Source: Flavobacterium luteum (GTDB lineage Bacteria > Bacteroidota > Bacteroidia > Flavobacteriales > Flavobacteriaceae). From it: a DNA stretch of 64,000 nucleotides. Below are positions 1-9,047 of the stretch, in pieces. The position numbers and the translations under genes are program-made. Position 1 is the first letter of the stretch, and each line of letters opens with the position of its first letter. The notes below the pieces were generated by a model. The model had not been told where the DNA came from, did no database searches, and saw only the letters and a list, made by a program, of their open reading frames with translations. Location of the stretch: NCBI RefSeq assembly GCF_008806775.1, contig NZ_WAEM01000003.1, positions 186,001 through 250,000 of the forward strand. Reading direction: 5' to 3'.

Positions 1-68
1 CTATCGGTGATTTTGTCGAACATTACAGGCTCTTTATGGCCATCTCTTTTTACTACATACATAAGCAT
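1..68 (-). CDS. nrdA: Ribonucleoside-diphosphate reductase alpha subunit, N-terminal fragment (cut by window edge)
   Basis: Only about the first 22 codons are inside the window; the rest lies to the left. The reverse strand reads MYVVKRDGHKEPVMFDKITD, which is the usual opening of the ATP-cone domain at the N-terminus of class Ia NrdA. The large subunit carries the active site and allosteric sites that reduce ribonucleotides to deoxyribonucleotides. It lies directly downstream of nrdB on the same strand with about 105 bases between, so the two are probably co-transcribed. Two in-frame ATGs are possible, at 68 and at 62; the one at 62 matches the usual family start, and neither has a Shine-Dalgarno sequence, as expected for Bacteroidota. 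The identification rests on this short conserved stretch plus the neighbour. Confidence 0.8.
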   Translation of the reverse strand, partial: MLMYVVKRDGHKEPVMFDKITD

Positions 69-174
69 TGAGGTTTTAAAAAACAAGAAATCCCTTTCCT
101 GCTTTTGGGTTATTTGTATTAATTGTTTGTTTTATTTTCTTTTTTAATCTGGAAAATTACAGATGGTATCGTTT

Positions 175-1152
175 TTAAAAATCAGCATCAAAGCTAATTT
201 TTTGAGCGTCAGAATCGGTATTCATTACACCTGATTTTTGATATTCGGCTACTTTCTTTTCAAAGAAATTGGTTTTTCCTTGCAAAGATATCATATCCAT
301 AAAATCGAAAGGGTTAGTGGTATTGTATTCTCTATCACATCCCAATTCAACTAACAATCTATCAGTAACAAATTCTAGGTATTGTGTCATTAGTCCAGCA
401 TTCATACCTATTAAACTCACTGGCAACGACTCTGTAATAAATTCTCTTTCGATGTTTAGTGCATCAACAATAATTTCTCTTATTCTGCTTTTAGGAACTT
501 TTTTTAATAAATGATGATTGTGTAAATGCACTGCAAAATCACAATGCACTCCTTCGTCACGAGAAATTAATTCGTTTGAAAAAGTGAGACCAGGCATTAA
601 CCCACGCTTTTTTAACCAAAAAATCGAACAAAAACTTCCTGAGAAGAAAATTCCTTCTACTGCAGCAAAAGCAATAAGCCTTTCAGCAAAAGAATCAGAC
701 TCAATCCATTTTAATGCCCAATCGGCTTTTTTCTTAATGGCAGGAAAAACATCAATTGCTGTAAACAACTCGTTTTTTTCTGCTTCGTCTTTTACGTAGG
801 TATCAATCAATAACGAATAGGTTTCGCTGTGAATGTTTTCCATCATGATTTGAAAACCATAGAAAAACTTCGCTTCGGCATATTGTACTTCATTTACAAA
901 ATTTTCGGCTAGATTCTCATTTACAATTCCGTCAGATGCCGCGAAAAAAGCTAAAATATGTTTGATGAAGTATTTTTCTTCATTATTTAATTTGTTGTTC
1001 CAATCGTTTAAATCTTGCGATAAATCGATCTCTTCTGCAGTCCAAAAACTGGCTTCCATTTTTTTATACCATTCCCATATATCATGATGTTTGATAGGAA
1101 AAATTACAAAACGATTTTTGTTTTCTTGTAAAATAGGTTCAATCTGAGGCAT
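175..1152 (-). CDS. nrdB: Ribonucleotide reductase class I, beta (radical) subunit
   Basis: Small subunit of class I ribonucleotide reductase, which houses the di-iron centre and stable tyrosyl radical needed by the alpha subunit. At 325 residues it has the usual length. All metal ligands are visible with the family spacing: D74, E105, H108, E166, E200 and H203. The radical tyrosine is Y112 in ENIHSETY, matching Tyr177 of the mouse enzyme. The [10 protein letters not shown] motif near residue 36 is the eukaryote-like form common in Bacteroidota. The start at 1152 gives MPQIEPIL directly before the conserved domain. It is followed by nrdA on the same strand. The 263 bases upstream hold no other gene. 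Confidence 0.95.
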   Translation of the reverse strand: MPQIEPILQENKNRFVIFPIKHHDIWEWYKKMEASFWTAEEIDLSQDLNDWNNKLNNEEKYFIKHILAFFAASDGIVNENLAENFVNEVQYAEAKFFYGFQIMMENIHSETYSLLIDTYVKDEAEKNELFTAIDVFPAIKKKADWALKWIESDSFAERLIAFAAVEGIFFSGSFCSIFWLKKRGLMPGLTFSNELISRDEGVHCDFAVHLHNHHLLKKVPKSRIREIIVDALNIEREFITESLPVSLIGMNAGLMTQYLEFVTDRLLVELGCDREYNTTNPFDFMDMISLQGKTNFFEKKVAEYQKSGVMNTDSDAQKISFDADF

Positions 1153-1415
1153 CTCTTAGGTTTGTTTTTTTGAAATTTTAACGAAAAATTATGTTTTCTG
1201 TCGAGTACAAAGATTGTCATTTGTAATCAAAAAAGAAAGTCAAACTTATTCACAATCGGCTTTAGTTTTTAACAAACGGGAGTATTCTCAATATTTTTAT
1301 TAAAATTTTTACAATATTGAAAATCAGCTATTTAAAAATAGTAAAAAGTTAAAAACTACCGTAAAATATAGGATTTTAGATGTGCAAAACAAGAAAAAAC
1401 AAACTTCTTTTGAAA

Positions 1416-1982
1416 TTATCTTTTCAGTTCTTCAGCCACTTTTTCGAGCTCTAAATACCAATCTTCGCCAAACCTTCTGATAAGGGCTTCTTTAACAAAT
1501 TTATAAACTGGAACTTCTAATTCCTTGCCTAAAGAGCAGGCATCGTCACAAATATCCCAACGGTCATAATTTACGGCGGCAAATTCAGTAAAATCCTTCA
1601 CTCTAATAGGATACAAATGACAAGAAACGGGTTTTTTCCAATCGATTGCACCTTGATTATACGCTTGCTCGATACCGCAAAGTGCCGTTTTACCGTCAAA
1701 AATTACGTAAGCGCAGTCTTTATTTTCTATTAAAGGAGTTTCAAGATCGCCATCGGTTCCTTTTGTCCAAGTGCCTTGTGCTTCGATGGCGGAGATGCCT
1801 TCTTTGCGAAGAAAGGGTTTTACTTTGGTATAAATTTCTTCTAAAATTTTAGTTTCTTCTAAGCTTAAAGGTGCTCCCGCATCGCCATCGACGCAACAAG
1901 CGCCTTTGCAGGCAGATAAATTACACACGAAATCTTTTTGTAAAATGTCTTCGGAGACAATGGTTTTTCCTAGTTGAAACAT
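1416..1982 (-). CDS. DUF3109 family cysteine-rich protein
   Basis: 188-residue cytoplasmic protein of the DUF3109 family, widespread in Bacteroidota and of unknown function. Nine cysteines are visible. Four cluster near the N-terminus (C20, C25, C29, C30, in CNLSACKGACC). The others are C90, C102, C121, C145 and C149, the last two in the CDDAC motif. This pattern resembles YkgJ-type cysteine-cluster proteins that may bind zinc or an iron-sulfur cluster, but that is inference. It has no signal peptide or membrane segment. A TATCTTTG box (reverse strand, 1987-1994) lies 5 bases before the ATG, which would give an almost leaderless mRNA. It is divergent from the MarC gene at 2168. Confidence 0.85.
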   Translation of the reverse strand: MFQLGKTIVSEDILQKDFVCNLSACKGACCVDGDAGAPLSLEETKILEEIYTKVKPFLRKEGISAIEAQGTWTKGTDGDLETPLIENKDCAYVIFDGKTALCGIEQAYNQGAIDWKKPVSCHLYPIRVKDFTEFAAVNYDRWDICDDACSLGKELEVPVYKFVKEALIRRFGEDWYLELEKVAEELKR

Positions 1983-2139
1983 ATTGCAAAGATACTTTGC
2001 AATTTTGAATTTTAAATGTTAAATTTTGACTTTGACTTTTTTAAAAAAGGCTATTGATAAAAGTATTGTTTTAACAACATAAATTATCAAACATAAAATA
2101 AATTAACGTCAATTTAGCGTTTAACCTACATAAAATCAA

Positions 2140-2147
2140 TACTTTTG
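2140..2147 (+). promoter_or_regulatory. Candidate -7 box before the MarC gene
   Basis: TACTTTTG matches the Bacteroidota -7 consensus TAnnTTTG and lies 20 bases before the MarC ATG. The -33 element is only a partial match (TTTA near 2120), so this is a moderate call. Confidence 0.45.
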
Positions 2148-2167
2148 CACTTCAAAAAAACAAGAAC

Positions 2168-2743
2168 ATGGGACTGGATTTTAAAGAAATAATTACCGTA
2201 GGAATGGTGCTTTTTGCAGTAATAGACATTGTAGGAACGGTGCCTATTATTGTTGATTTGAGAAAAAAACACGGTCACATAGAATCTGAAAAAGCATCGC
2301 TAGTTGCTGGAATTATTATGATTGTTTTTCTGTTTATTGGAGAAGAATTCCTGAGTTTAATAGGCATTGATGTTCACTCTTTTGCCGTGGCGGGATCATT
2401 TGTATTGTTTTTTTTAGCTTTAGAAATGATTTTGGGTATTCGCATTTATAGGGATGAAGAAGCTAGCTCAGCATCGATCGTTCCTATTGCTTTTCCTTTA
2501 ATTGCAGGTGCGGGAACTATGACTACTTTACTTTCTTTGCGTTCTCAGTATCATGCCGAGAATATTGTTATTGCTATTGTCTTGAATATTATTTTGGTAT
2601 ATGTAGTTTTAAAATCGTCTTCTAAAATCGAAAAAATGTTAGGAAAAACAGGATTAGGCGTGGTAAGAAAAGCTTTTGGAGTGGTTCTTTTAGCTATAGC
2701 TGTTAAATTATTTGCCGCTAATGTTAAAGGTTTATTTGTGTAA
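2168..2743 (+). CDS. MarC family integral membrane protein (UPF0056)
   Basis: 191-residue inner-membrane protein with about six hydrophobic segments, near residues 7-27, 44-62, 69-89, 105-122, 130-150 and 168-188. The family signature is seen in the N-terminal VGTVPIIVDL and in the central AFPLIAGAGTMTTLL stretch. MarC proteins are widespread and their substrate is unknown; the old link to multiple antibiotic resistance was not upheld, so no transport role is assigned. The gene starts at an ATG 20 bases after a TAnnTTTG box. It is followed closely by a small membrane protein and an FAD oxidoreductase on the same strand, suggesting one transcript. Confidence 0.88.
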   Translation: MGLDFKEIITVGMVLFAVIDIVGTVPIIVDLRKKHGHIESEKASLVAGIIMIVFLFIGEEFLSLIGIDVHSFAVAGSFVLFFLALEMILGIRIYRDEEASSASIVPIAFPLIAGAGTMTTLLSLRSQYHAENIVIAIVLNIILVYVVLKSSSKIEKMLGKTGLGVVRKAFGVVLLAIAVKLFAANVKGLFV

Positions 2744-2783
2744 ATAAAAATGTATTAATTTCACACCCTACAAAATTTTACGA

Positions 2784-2984
2784 ATGAAAATTTTTACTTC
2801 TATATTAGTTGTTTTGGCATTGGCTTTAATAGGATTTAATGTTACGCTTCTTGATTTTGATCATTTATTAGAAGGCAATAGTGTTATTGCTTTAATAGGA
2901 ATAGTGGCATCGTTATGCGCTGTTTTTATTCTTCTTATTTTCAGAATGTCAAAAATTATTCAAGAAAGAACAAAAAATCAATAG
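2784..2984 (+). CDS. Small two-helix membrane protein
   Basis: 66-residue protein with two hydrophobic segments (about residues 4-22 and 34-54) and a basic C-terminal tail ending RTKNQ. I do not recognise a family. It sits 40 bases after the MarC gene, and its stop codon is followed within 3 bases by the ATG of the FAD oxidoreductase. This tight packing and the clean hydropathy make it likely to be a real gene. Similar short proteins occur between marC-like and oxidoreductase genes in related genomes, but this is recollection, not checked. Function unknown. Confidence 0.7.
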   Translation: MKIFTSILVVLALALIGFNVTLLDFDHLLEGNSVIALIGIVASLCAVFILLIFRMSKIIQERTKNQ

Positions 2985-2987
2985 TTG

Positions 2988-3593
2988 ATGTTTGATGTGT
3001 TAATCTTAGGTGGTGGCGTTTCTGGAATGTCATGTGCGTTGGTTTTGGGTTCTGCTAAAAACAAATCTTTTGTTACAGATAAAAAAATAGGTATCATTAC
3101 CCATCAAAAAGCTTCCTCTCTACAAGATGCTTTGTTTAATAATGCTTACGGAATCGCTCCCGGAAAATTGGGCTCTGAATTGCTAACGGAAAGCATCGAT
3201 CATTTGGCACAATTATATCCTCATATTTTACAAATCCTGAATGAAAAAGTGCTTAAAATTGAGGGTAGCTTTCCAGATTTTAGGGTTGTCACCAACAAAA
3301 GTTCGTATGCAACAAAATGTATTTTAATAGGCATTGGCTCAACAAATACATTTGCTATTGAAGGATTGTTGCAGTATGTAGAACCTCACCAAAAATCACT
3401 TCCTGAAAAACTAAGAATCCAACTTAAAAATAATGATCATAAAGTGGCTGATGGAATTTATGTAACAGGAACATTAGCTGGTCACAGAAGCCAACTTGCT
3501 ATTGCAGCGGGAAGTGGAGCTGCCGTTGCAACCGATATTTTGACTTTATGGAACAACGGTATTGAAACTCACGTTCACGATAGTATAAGATAA
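2988..3593 (+). CDS. FAD/NAD(P)-binding oxidoreductase, thioredoxin-reductase-like
   Basis: 201-residue flavoprotein with an N-terminal Rossmann dinucleotide motif GGGVSG (residues 8-13). A C-terminal motif GIYVTGTLAG near residues 155-165 resembles the second FAD-binding segment (TxxxxxAxGD) of thioredoxin-reductase-like proteins. It lacks the CxxC redox pair and is shorter than full thioredoxin reductases (about 310 residues), so the NAD(P) domain is reduced or missing. The open frame extends 3 bases further to a TTG at 2985, but ATG at 2988 puts the Rossmann strand at the usual distance and is preferred. It follows the small membrane protein with a 3-base gap and converges on the S41 peptidase gene with only 11 bases between stops. 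Substrate unknown. Confidence 0.8.
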   Translation: MFDVLILGGGVSGMSCALVLGSAKNKSFVTDKKIGIITHQKASSLQDALFNNAYGIAPGKLGSELLTESIDHLAQLYPHILQILNEKVLKIEGSFPDFRVVTNKSSYATKCILIGIGSTNTFAIEGLLQYVEPHQKSLPEKLRIQLKNNDHKVADGIYVTGTLAGHRSQLAIAAGSGAAVATDILTLWNNGIETHVHDSIR

Positions 3594-3604
3594 TATTTCG
3601 GCGA

Positions 3605-5182
3605 TTATTTTAATTTTAGAACAGCCTGAATCATTTTGTCCTCCTTTAAAATAATTTCATAGAATTTTTGTTCATTAAAAAGTTGTTTGGCAAATTCAGC
3701 AGCCAAGTATCTTTTTACTAATGGTTTACTTTTTGTTAAATTAACTATTGCGCCATTCTTTGATAAATAGTGCTGAAAAGCATTAAAATACAAATCGGTT
3801 TTATTCATTTTATCTAGAAATTGTTCAAACAACATTCCCTTAAAAATATTTCTGTTTTTATCTAGCGTTTCAAAAGCAAACCGACCTACAATTCCTGATT
3901 GCTGCATGATATAAACGGTACTTTCATTGCCATTATTCCCTTCGAGTGGAACAAATAAATCAGGTACAATTCCACCACCCCCGTAAACAATTTTACCTTT
4001 TAGGGTTTTAAATTTTAAGGTGTCGGCAATTTTTATACTGTCTTTATCATACAATTCGCCATTTTCAAATCGTTTGCCAAATTCATTAAAATAATCTTCA
4101 TTGCCTTTTTGATAAGGTTTTTGTATAGAGCGACCCGAAGGAGTGTAATACCTCGCAATAGTTAATCGAACTGCAGAGCCATCTTCAAAATCCATTTCGC
4201 GTTGTACTAATCCTTTTCCGAAAGAGCGACGTCCTACAATAATTCCTCTATCATTATCTTGAATGGCACCAGCTAAAATTTCGCTAGCCGAAGCTGAATT
4301 TTCATCTATTAATACAAATACTTTTCCAGTTTCAAAACTTCCTTTTTCGGTTGCAAATGTCTTGTCAGCTCTTCCTTTTCTGTTTTTTAGAAAAACGATT
4401 ACTTGTTTGTCTTTCAAAAATTCATCGGCAATTTCTGCAGCCATTTCCATGTATCCGCCACCGTTTTCTCGAACGTCGATAATTACTGATTTTGCTCCTT
4501 TTTTTTGTAAAGTTTGTAAGCCTGATTTAAACTCTTTGTAGGTAGTTTCGGCAAATCGATTTATTTTAATGTAGCCCATTGTAGCGTTTACCATTGTCGC
4601 AACGTCAACACTTTTTATTGGAACGACATCTCTTTTTACTTTGATTTTGTATTTTTTATTTTCGCTTTTTCTAAAAATAGTTAATTCGACTGCTGTGCCT
4701 TCTTTTCCTTTTAGTTTTGAAAATAAACTATCTGTAGGTAATTTTCGTCCAAATAATTTACAGGAGTTGGCATATAAAATTCGATCACCTGCTTTGATTC
4801 CCGCTTTTTCAGAAGGTCCATTTTCTATAGGTTTTATTACTGCAACCGTATCATTTAGCATATAAAAATTAACTCCAATTCCCACAAAATCACCTTTCAT
4901 ACTTTCAGCAACTCCTGTTTGTTCAGTTGGCGGAATATAAACGGAGTGCGGGTCTAGCTTTGCTAAAATATCATTTACCGTTAAATCTATAATAGAATCA
5001 GTATTTACTTTATCTACGTATTCGTTATCTATAAAATCAATAATTTTATAGAGTTTGTTTTTATAATTATTTTTTGATGCCAACGGTTTTTCAACTGGAA
5101 AATTTAAATAGCCTCCAAGTAAAACACCAACAGCAAGCGTAAAAAATAAAAGAATTGGAAAAAAGATGCGACTTTTTTTCAT
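3605..5182 (-). CDS. S41 family C-terminal processing peptidase (Ctp/Prc type)
   Basis: 525-residue periplasmic serine protease. An uncleaved or cleaved N-terminal hydrophobic segment (residues 6-26) targets it to the envelope. A PDZ domain follows, with GIGVNFYM near 101 and the AGIKAGDRI loop at 127-135. The S41 catalytic domain carries the Ser/Lys dyad: S298 in NSASASE and K323 in FGKG, 25 residues apart as in E. coli Prc (S430/K455). The C-terminal roughly 180 residues form an extra helical region. Ctp proteases trim or degrade exported proteins, recognising C-termini. The gene is followed upstream by a small exported protein and the dCMP deaminase gene on the same strand, 19 and 11 bases apart, so an operon is likely. 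Confidence 0.92.
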   Translation of the reverse strand: MKKSRIFFPILLFFTLAVGVLLGGYLNFPVEKPLASKNNYKNKLYKIIDFIDNEYVDKVNTDSIIDLTVNDILAKLDPHSVYIPPTEQTGVAESMKGDFVGIGVNFYMLNDTVAVIKPIENGPSEKAGIKAGDRILYANSCKLFGRKLPTDSLFSKLKGKEGTAVELTIFRKSENKKYKIKVKRDVVPIKSVDVATMVNATMGYIKINRFAETTYKEFKSGLQTLQKKGAKSVIIDVRENGGGYMEMAAEIADEFLKDKQVIVFLKNRKGRADKTFATEKGSFETGKVFVLIDENSASASEILAGAIQDNDRGIIVGRRSFGKGLVQREMDFEDGSAVRLTIARYYTPSGRSIQKPYQKGNEDYFNEFGKRFENGELYDKDSIKIADTLKFKTLKGKIVYGGGGIVPDLFVPLEGNNGNESTVYIMQQSGIVGRFAFETLDKNRNIFKGMLFEQFLDKMNKTDLYFNAFQHYLSKNGAIVNLTKSKPLVKRYLAAEFAKQLFNEQKFYEIILKEDKMIQAVLKLK

Positions 5183-5201
5183 TTGTAAGATTTGAAATAA
5201 T

Positions 5202-5666
5202 TTAGTTAGATGGGACGCCTCCTATAGAGAATTCCCATTGATTTTTTGGATGCCTATTAGATATTAAAGCAATTAATGGTAAGGTAAAACCTGAGGAAAT
5301 TAAACCCAACCCTACAATTGCTTCAGAACCTCCTGTTGCTGCAACCGCAGTTCCTCCTAGAATGAAAATAATCCCTAGTGAACATATTACTGGAGTAGTG
5401 ATAGTTGAAGTCAGCGATTTTCTTTTAATTTTTTCTATTGAATCTATGGGGATTAATGTGTTATTTATTGAAAAGGTTTTATCGTCAATAATTGAAAATC
5501 TTCCAAAAAAGCTTCTGCCATCGGTTGTGACTACTTTTATTCTTTTGTGTTCTACTAAAAAATCAGTTCTTTCAGAATCCTTTTTTTGAAGTAGAATTCC
5601 TTTTTCTTGAGCAATTATAGAAAATTGTGGCAATACTAAAAATAGAACAAATAAGATAATTTTCAT
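5202..5666 (-). CDS. Exported protein of unknown function with two C-terminal membrane segments
   Basis: 154-residue protein. A signal peptide is evident (residues 1-19, ending SIIAQ before EKG). Residues 40-80 form a short beta-rich region (RIKVVTTDGRSFFGRFSIID) that resembles the small barrel of LSm-like folds seen in other secreted Bacteroidota proteins. Two hydrophobic stretches near 92-112 and 118-136 suggest membrane anchoring. I do not recognise a named family. It sits 19 bases from the S41 peptidase and 11 bases from the deaminase, same strand, in what looks like one operon. Confidence 0.7.
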   Translation of the reverse strand: MKIILFVLFLVLPQFSIIAQEKGILLQKKDSERTDFLVEHKRIKVVTTDGRSFFGRFSIIDDKTFSINNTLIPIDSIEKIKRKSLTSTITTPVICSLGIIFILGGTAVAATGGSEAIVGLGLISSGFTLPLIALISNRHPKNQWEFSIGGVPSN

Positions 5667-5677
5667 GATAGCTTTTT

Positions 5678-6106
5678 TTAATCTAATTCTTCTATTTGTT
5701 CAACAATAACTCCTGCTTTGGTTAAAAAATCAATCCCAGATGTGTCTTTGTATCCATTTTGATATACCACTCTTTTAATTCCTGCTTGGTGTATGAGTTT
5801 GCTACATTCTTTACAAGGAGAAAGCGTGATATATAGAGTTGCTCCTTCGCAAGTTTGAGTAGATCGAGCCACTTTTAGAATGGCATTTGCCTCTGCATGA
5901 AGCACATACCAGTTGGTTAGTCCGTCTTCGTCTTCGCAGCAATTCTCAAAACCTGACGGTGTTCCGTTATATCCATCAGAAATAATCATCCTATCACGAA
6001 CAATTATTGCCCCTACTTGTTTGCGTTTGCAATAAGACAGAAGACCCCATTCCTTAGCGATTCGGAGATAGGCTTTGTCGTATTTGTTTAATTTTTTTAA
6101 TTCCAT
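5678..6106 (-). CDS. Deoxycytidylate (dCMP) deaminase-like protein
   Basis: 142-residue zinc-dependent deaminase. The zinc site and proton shuttle are intact: H70 and E72 in HAEANAILK, and C98 and C101 in PCKEC. Further conserved features are GYNGTPSG (45-52) and the early CKRKQVGAII stretch. The family converts dCMP to dUMP, feeding thymidylate synthesis; the relatives in Gram-positive genomes are called ComEB. A cysteine pair near 56-57 (NCCEDE) is usual in this group and may bind a second zinc. It has no signal peptide and so acts in the cytoplasm. It is followed by the exported protein and S41 peptidase genes, with HupE upstream on the same strand. Confidence 0.9.
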   Translation of the reverse strand: MELKKLNKYDKAYLRIAKEWGLLSYCKRKQVGAIIVRDRMIISDGYNGTPSGFENCCEDEDGLTNWYVLHAEANAILKVARSTQTCEGATLYITLSPCKECSKLIHQAGIKRVVYQNGYKDTSGIDFLTKAGVIVEQIEELD

Positions 6107-6161
6107 GTATTGATTTATAAAAATGCAGCTATGAATGGTGTGTTTTTAAATAGTTGATTTG

Positions 6162-6746
6162 TTAAATTATACTTTTAATAATTTGAGGCAAAACAACTCC
6201 AATTATAAAAGAAGACGAAGCTAATATAAAATCGCGTTTCGAAAATCTAAAAAAGTTTTGAACGATATAGGATAAAATCAAAACAAGAACAATAACTAAG
6301 ATTTGAGCCGCTTGAACTCCTAAAGTGTACTCAAATAGCGGTACTATTTTGTCCGAAAGATTACCTGTTGTAACCGATTTAAAATGACGCGAAAATCCTA
6401 ACCCGTGAATAATACCAAAAAAGAGCACAAAAAACCCAATCCAATTGATACCGTTTCCTTTTTGTGATTTCCCCATTATAAATAGGTTAAACAAAGCAGT
6501 TATTAAAATAGTTATAGGAATTAAGGATTCTTTCAAATTCAATTTAATAATTACAATTCCAAAAAGAGAAAGCAACAATGCTACTAGTTCTCCAATTGCA
6601 AAAAATGCCAGCAGTAATAAAAGCTTTTTCCACTCTCTAAAGCTGTAGGGAATTGCTAAAGCTGCCAAAAATAAAATAAAATTATAGCTTTTAATATCTA
6701 GAACATGTCTCCAAGCAAGCTGAAAGTAAATCCAAAAGTCTGACAT
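6162..6746 (-). CDS. HupE/UreJ family membrane protein
   Basis: 194-residue integral membrane protein with about six hydrophobic segments. Motifs typical of HupE/UreJ proteins are seen: YSFREWKKLLLLLAFFAIGE near residues 34-53, and FFGIIHGLGFSRHF near 109-122, where the histidines could coordinate nickel or cobalt. Family members are proposed metal permeases or hydrogenase/urease accessory proteins, but no urease or hydrogenase gene is in this window, so the substrate is unknown here. It is transcribed leftward ahead of the dCMP deaminase gene and diverges from the TerB-like gene at 6919. Confidence 0.82.
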   Translation of the reverse strand: MSDFWIYFQLAWRHVLDIKSYNFILFLAALAIPYSFREWKKLLLLLAFFAIGELVALLLSLFGIVIIKLNLKESLIPITILITALFNLFIMGKSQKGNGINWIGFFVLFFGIIHGLGFSRHFKSVTTGNLSDKIVPLFEYTLGVQAAQILVIVLVLILSYIVQNFFRFSKRDFILASSSFIIGVVLPQIIKSII

Positions 6747-6887
6747 AGCACCTATTTTTATACAGATTAGGGAATGTAAATTTACAATTAAATTTGAAAA
6801 TAGGATGCGGTATTTAACTTATTAGAAAATAGGATTAAAAAACAGAAAATTCTGAGCAAAATATTTTTATAAAAAACGAAATAGGAT

Positions 6888-6895
6888 TATATTTG
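6888..6895 (+). promoter_or_regulatory. Candidate -7 box before the TerB-like gene
   Basis: TATATTTG fits TAnnTTTG and ends 23 bases before the ATG at 6919. No good TTG lies at the right distance upstream, so the call is tentative. Confidence 0.35.
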
Positions 6896-6918
6896 TGTAT
6901 ACCTAAATAATAGAAATC

Positions 6919-7350
6919 ATGTCTATAGCAGATTTATTTGACAGCGAATTTAAAAATAGAAATAAAGGTCATTTTTCAGCAATTGTTCGAGTGGCGTTAG
7001 CAGACGGATTAAGTACTGCTGAAGAAAAAGCTTTTTTAGATAAACTAGCTTTACATCTTGAAATTTCTCCTAAGGAGTATGAAGAAATTTTAGAAAACCC
7101 ATTAAAATACCCTATCAATCCGCCTTATTTATACGTAGAGCGATTAGAGCGTTTGTACGATTTAGCCAGAATGGTAAATAGCGATCATCAACTAGGAGAC
7201 AAACAAGAGCTATTGTTAAGAAAATTTGGAATTGCTTTAGGATTTACACCTGGAAACATAAATTATATAATCAATAAGGCTCTTTTGTTGGTGGATAAAA
7301 AAGTAGATTTAGATACTTTTATATTTGAAATGAAAAATATGAATAAATAG
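6919..7350 (+). CDS. TerB-like helical protein
   Basis: 143-residue, mostly helical acidic protein without signal peptide. The pattern ALADGLSTAEEKAFLDKLA (residues 27-45) followed by a second paired region (MVNSDHQLGDKQELLLRKFG, about 88-107) fits the TerB/DjlA-type seven-helix fold, in which acidic loops (ADG.. and SDHQLGDKE-like) may bind metal. TerB proteins are associated with tellurite resistance clusters, but a lone copy like this one has no established role. Convergent with fbp, 33 bases between stops. A single-gene transcript is likely. Confidence 0.72.
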   Translation: MSIADLFDSEFKNRNKGHFSAIVRVALADGLSTAEEKAFLDKLALHLEISPKEYEEILENPLKYPINPPYLYVERLERLYDLARMVNSDHQLGDKQELLLRKFGIALGFTPGNINYIINKALLLVDKKVDLDTFIFEMKNMNK

Positions 7351-7383
7351 ATAAAAAGGCTCTTAAGACAACAACTTTTGTTT

Positions 7384-8403
7384 CTAATATTTACTCAATT
7401 TTGCTTTCATCATAAAGTCTTCTGCTTTTTCTACCATATTGTAACTGCCACAAAAAAACGGCACTCTTTGATGTAATTCTGTTGCTTGAATTTCCATAAT
7501 TCTTTCAAAACCATCAGAAGCTTTTCCGCCAGCTTGTTCAGCGATAAAAGCCATTGGATTGCATTCGTACAACAAGCGTAATTTACCTTTTGGTGATTTA
7601 GAACTTGAAGGATAAATAAATACGCCTCCTTTTATCATATTTCTATGAATATCAGAAACTAAACTTCCTATATATCGGGAAGTATAAGGCCTGTCTTCTT
7701 CTTCAAGTTGGCAATATTTGATGTAATCTTTTACTCCTTGAGGAAAATGAACATAATTCCCTTCATTAATAGAATATATCGTCCCGTCTTTCAGGAATTG
7801 CATATTGGGATGTGACAAATAAAAAGTACCAATAGCTGGATTTAAGGTAAAACCATTCACGCCATGTCCCGTAGTATAAACCAACATTGTAGAAGTACCA
7901 TAAATCACATAACCTGCAGCCACTTGATTGATACCAGGTTGTAAAAAATCTTCTAAAGTTACTGGAGTACCAATTGGGGTAATTCTTCTGAAAACTGAAA
8001 AAATAGTTCCGACAGGCACATTCACATCAATATTTGAAGAGCCATCTAACGGGTCCATTAATACTACGTATTTGTTATTATGGCTTTTGTCTGACCCTTC
8101 AACGGTTATAAAATCATCATTTTCTTCGGATGCTATTCCACAAACAATCTCACGATTAATAAGCGTTTGAATAAAAATCTCATTGGCGTAAACATCTAGC
8201 TTTTGTTGATCCTCGCCTTGAATGTTTTGTTCGCCTGCAGCCCCAACAATATCTACTAAACCAGCCTTGTTTACCTTATAGTTTACTACCTTGGCCGCCA
8301 ATCGAATAGAGTTGATGATTCTTGATAATTCTCCTGAAGAATATTGAAATTCACTTTGGTTCTCAATGATAAATTCCCCTAATGTTTTGTTGTGTTCCTC
8401 CAA
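7384..8403 (-). CDS. fbp: Fructose-1,6-bisphosphatase class I
   Basis: Gluconeogenic enzyme hydrolysing fructose 1,6-bisphosphate to fructose 6-phosphate. The metal-binding signature [17 protein letters not shown] lies near residues 115-131 and the substrate-binding [12 protein letters not shown] further on; GGVFIYP and the C-terminal [10 protein letters not shown] are also typical. I place the start at a TTG (rev. strand, 8401-8403), giving [12 protein letters not shown], the usual family N-terminus, and a normal length of 339 residues. The open frame runs 42 codons further upstream to 8529, but that extension is hydrophobic and basic, unlike the family. It diverges from the GNAT gene at 8574. 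Confidence 0.93.
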   Translation of the reverse strand: MEEHNKTLGEFIIENQSEFQYSSGELSRIINSIRLAAKVVNYKVNKAGLVDIVGAAGEQNIQGEDQQKLDVYANEIFIQTLINREIVCGIASEENDDFITVEGSDKSHNNKYVVLMDPLDGSSNIDVNVPVGTIFSVFRRITPIGTPVTLEDFLQPGINQVAAGYVIYGTSTMLVYTTGHGVNGFTLNPAIGTFYLSHPNMQFLKDGTIYSINEGNYVHFPQGVKDYIKYCQLEEEDRPYTSRYIGSLVSDIHRNMIKGGVFIYPSSSKSPKGKLRLLYECNPMAFIAEQAGGKASDGFERIMEIQATELHQRVPFFCGSYNMVEKAEDFMMKAKLSKY

Positions 8404-8573
8404 TGCGAAATCGTTGTAGTTAATAGCGCACAAATATCGTATTTTTTGTGAAATAGAAATGATTTTTATTAAAAAATTCATTCGATTTGTATATTTGCCA
8501 TTCAAAAAGAAAAAACCAACACAAAACACAGTAATTCAATAAGATATTGAATTATTTTTAATAACAGCACTAA

Positions 8574-9047
8574 ATGAAAATCAGAAAAGGTAGAAAACGA
8601 GACATGGCTGCGGTTTTAGAACTCATTAAAGAACTTGCTACTTTTGAAAAAGAACCAGATGCCGTTGTTGTTACCGTTGAAGATTTGGAGCGTGATGGTT
8701 TTGGTGAGAACCCATTATTTTATACTTTTATAGCAATAATTGAGGAGCAAATTGTAGGTGTAGCTTTGTACTATTACCGTTATTCTACTTGGAAAGGAAG
8801 AACTATTCATTTGGAAGATTTGATTGTTAAAGAAAAAACGAGAGGATCAGGTGTAGGCTTTGCACTCTTTAAAGAAGTAATAGCTCAAGGGAAAAAAGAT
8901 GGTGTTCGAAGAATTGAATGGAACGTTTTAGATTGGAACACTTCAGCAATTGATTTTTACAAAAAATCGGGAGCAATAGTTTTAGACGATTGGAGAGTGG
9001 CACAAATGAACGAAATAGGAATTGATAATTTTTTAAGAAATTTATAA
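8574..9047 (+). CDS. GNAT family N-acetyltransferase
   Basis: 157-residue acyl-CoA-dependent acetyltransferase of the GNAT superfamily. The acetyl-CoA pyrophosphate-binding motif A is visible as VKEKTRGSGVGFALF near residues 82-97, with LEDLIV preceding it and NTSAIDFYKKSGA (motif B) near 121-133. The whole resembles diamine/spermidine-type acetyltransferases, but the substrate is not deducible. Its stop codon overlaps the start of aspartate kinase by one base (TAATG), so the two are translationally coupled; whether the functions are linked is unknown. A TATATTTG box at 8490-8497 may be part of its promoter. Confidence 0.88.
   Translation: MKIRKGRKRDMAAVLELIKELATFEKEPDAVVVTVEDLERDGFGENPLFYTFIAIIEEQIVGVALYYYRYSTWKGRTIHLEDLIVKEKTRGSGVGFALFKEVIAQGKKDGVRRIEWNVLDWNTSAIDFYKKSGAIVLDDWRVAQMNEIGIDNFLRNL

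Noticed and set aside
8404..8529. 42-codon N-terminal extension of fructose-1,6-bisphosphatase
   Set aside because: Hydrophobic and basic, not family-like; TTG at 8403 gives the conserved N-terminus.
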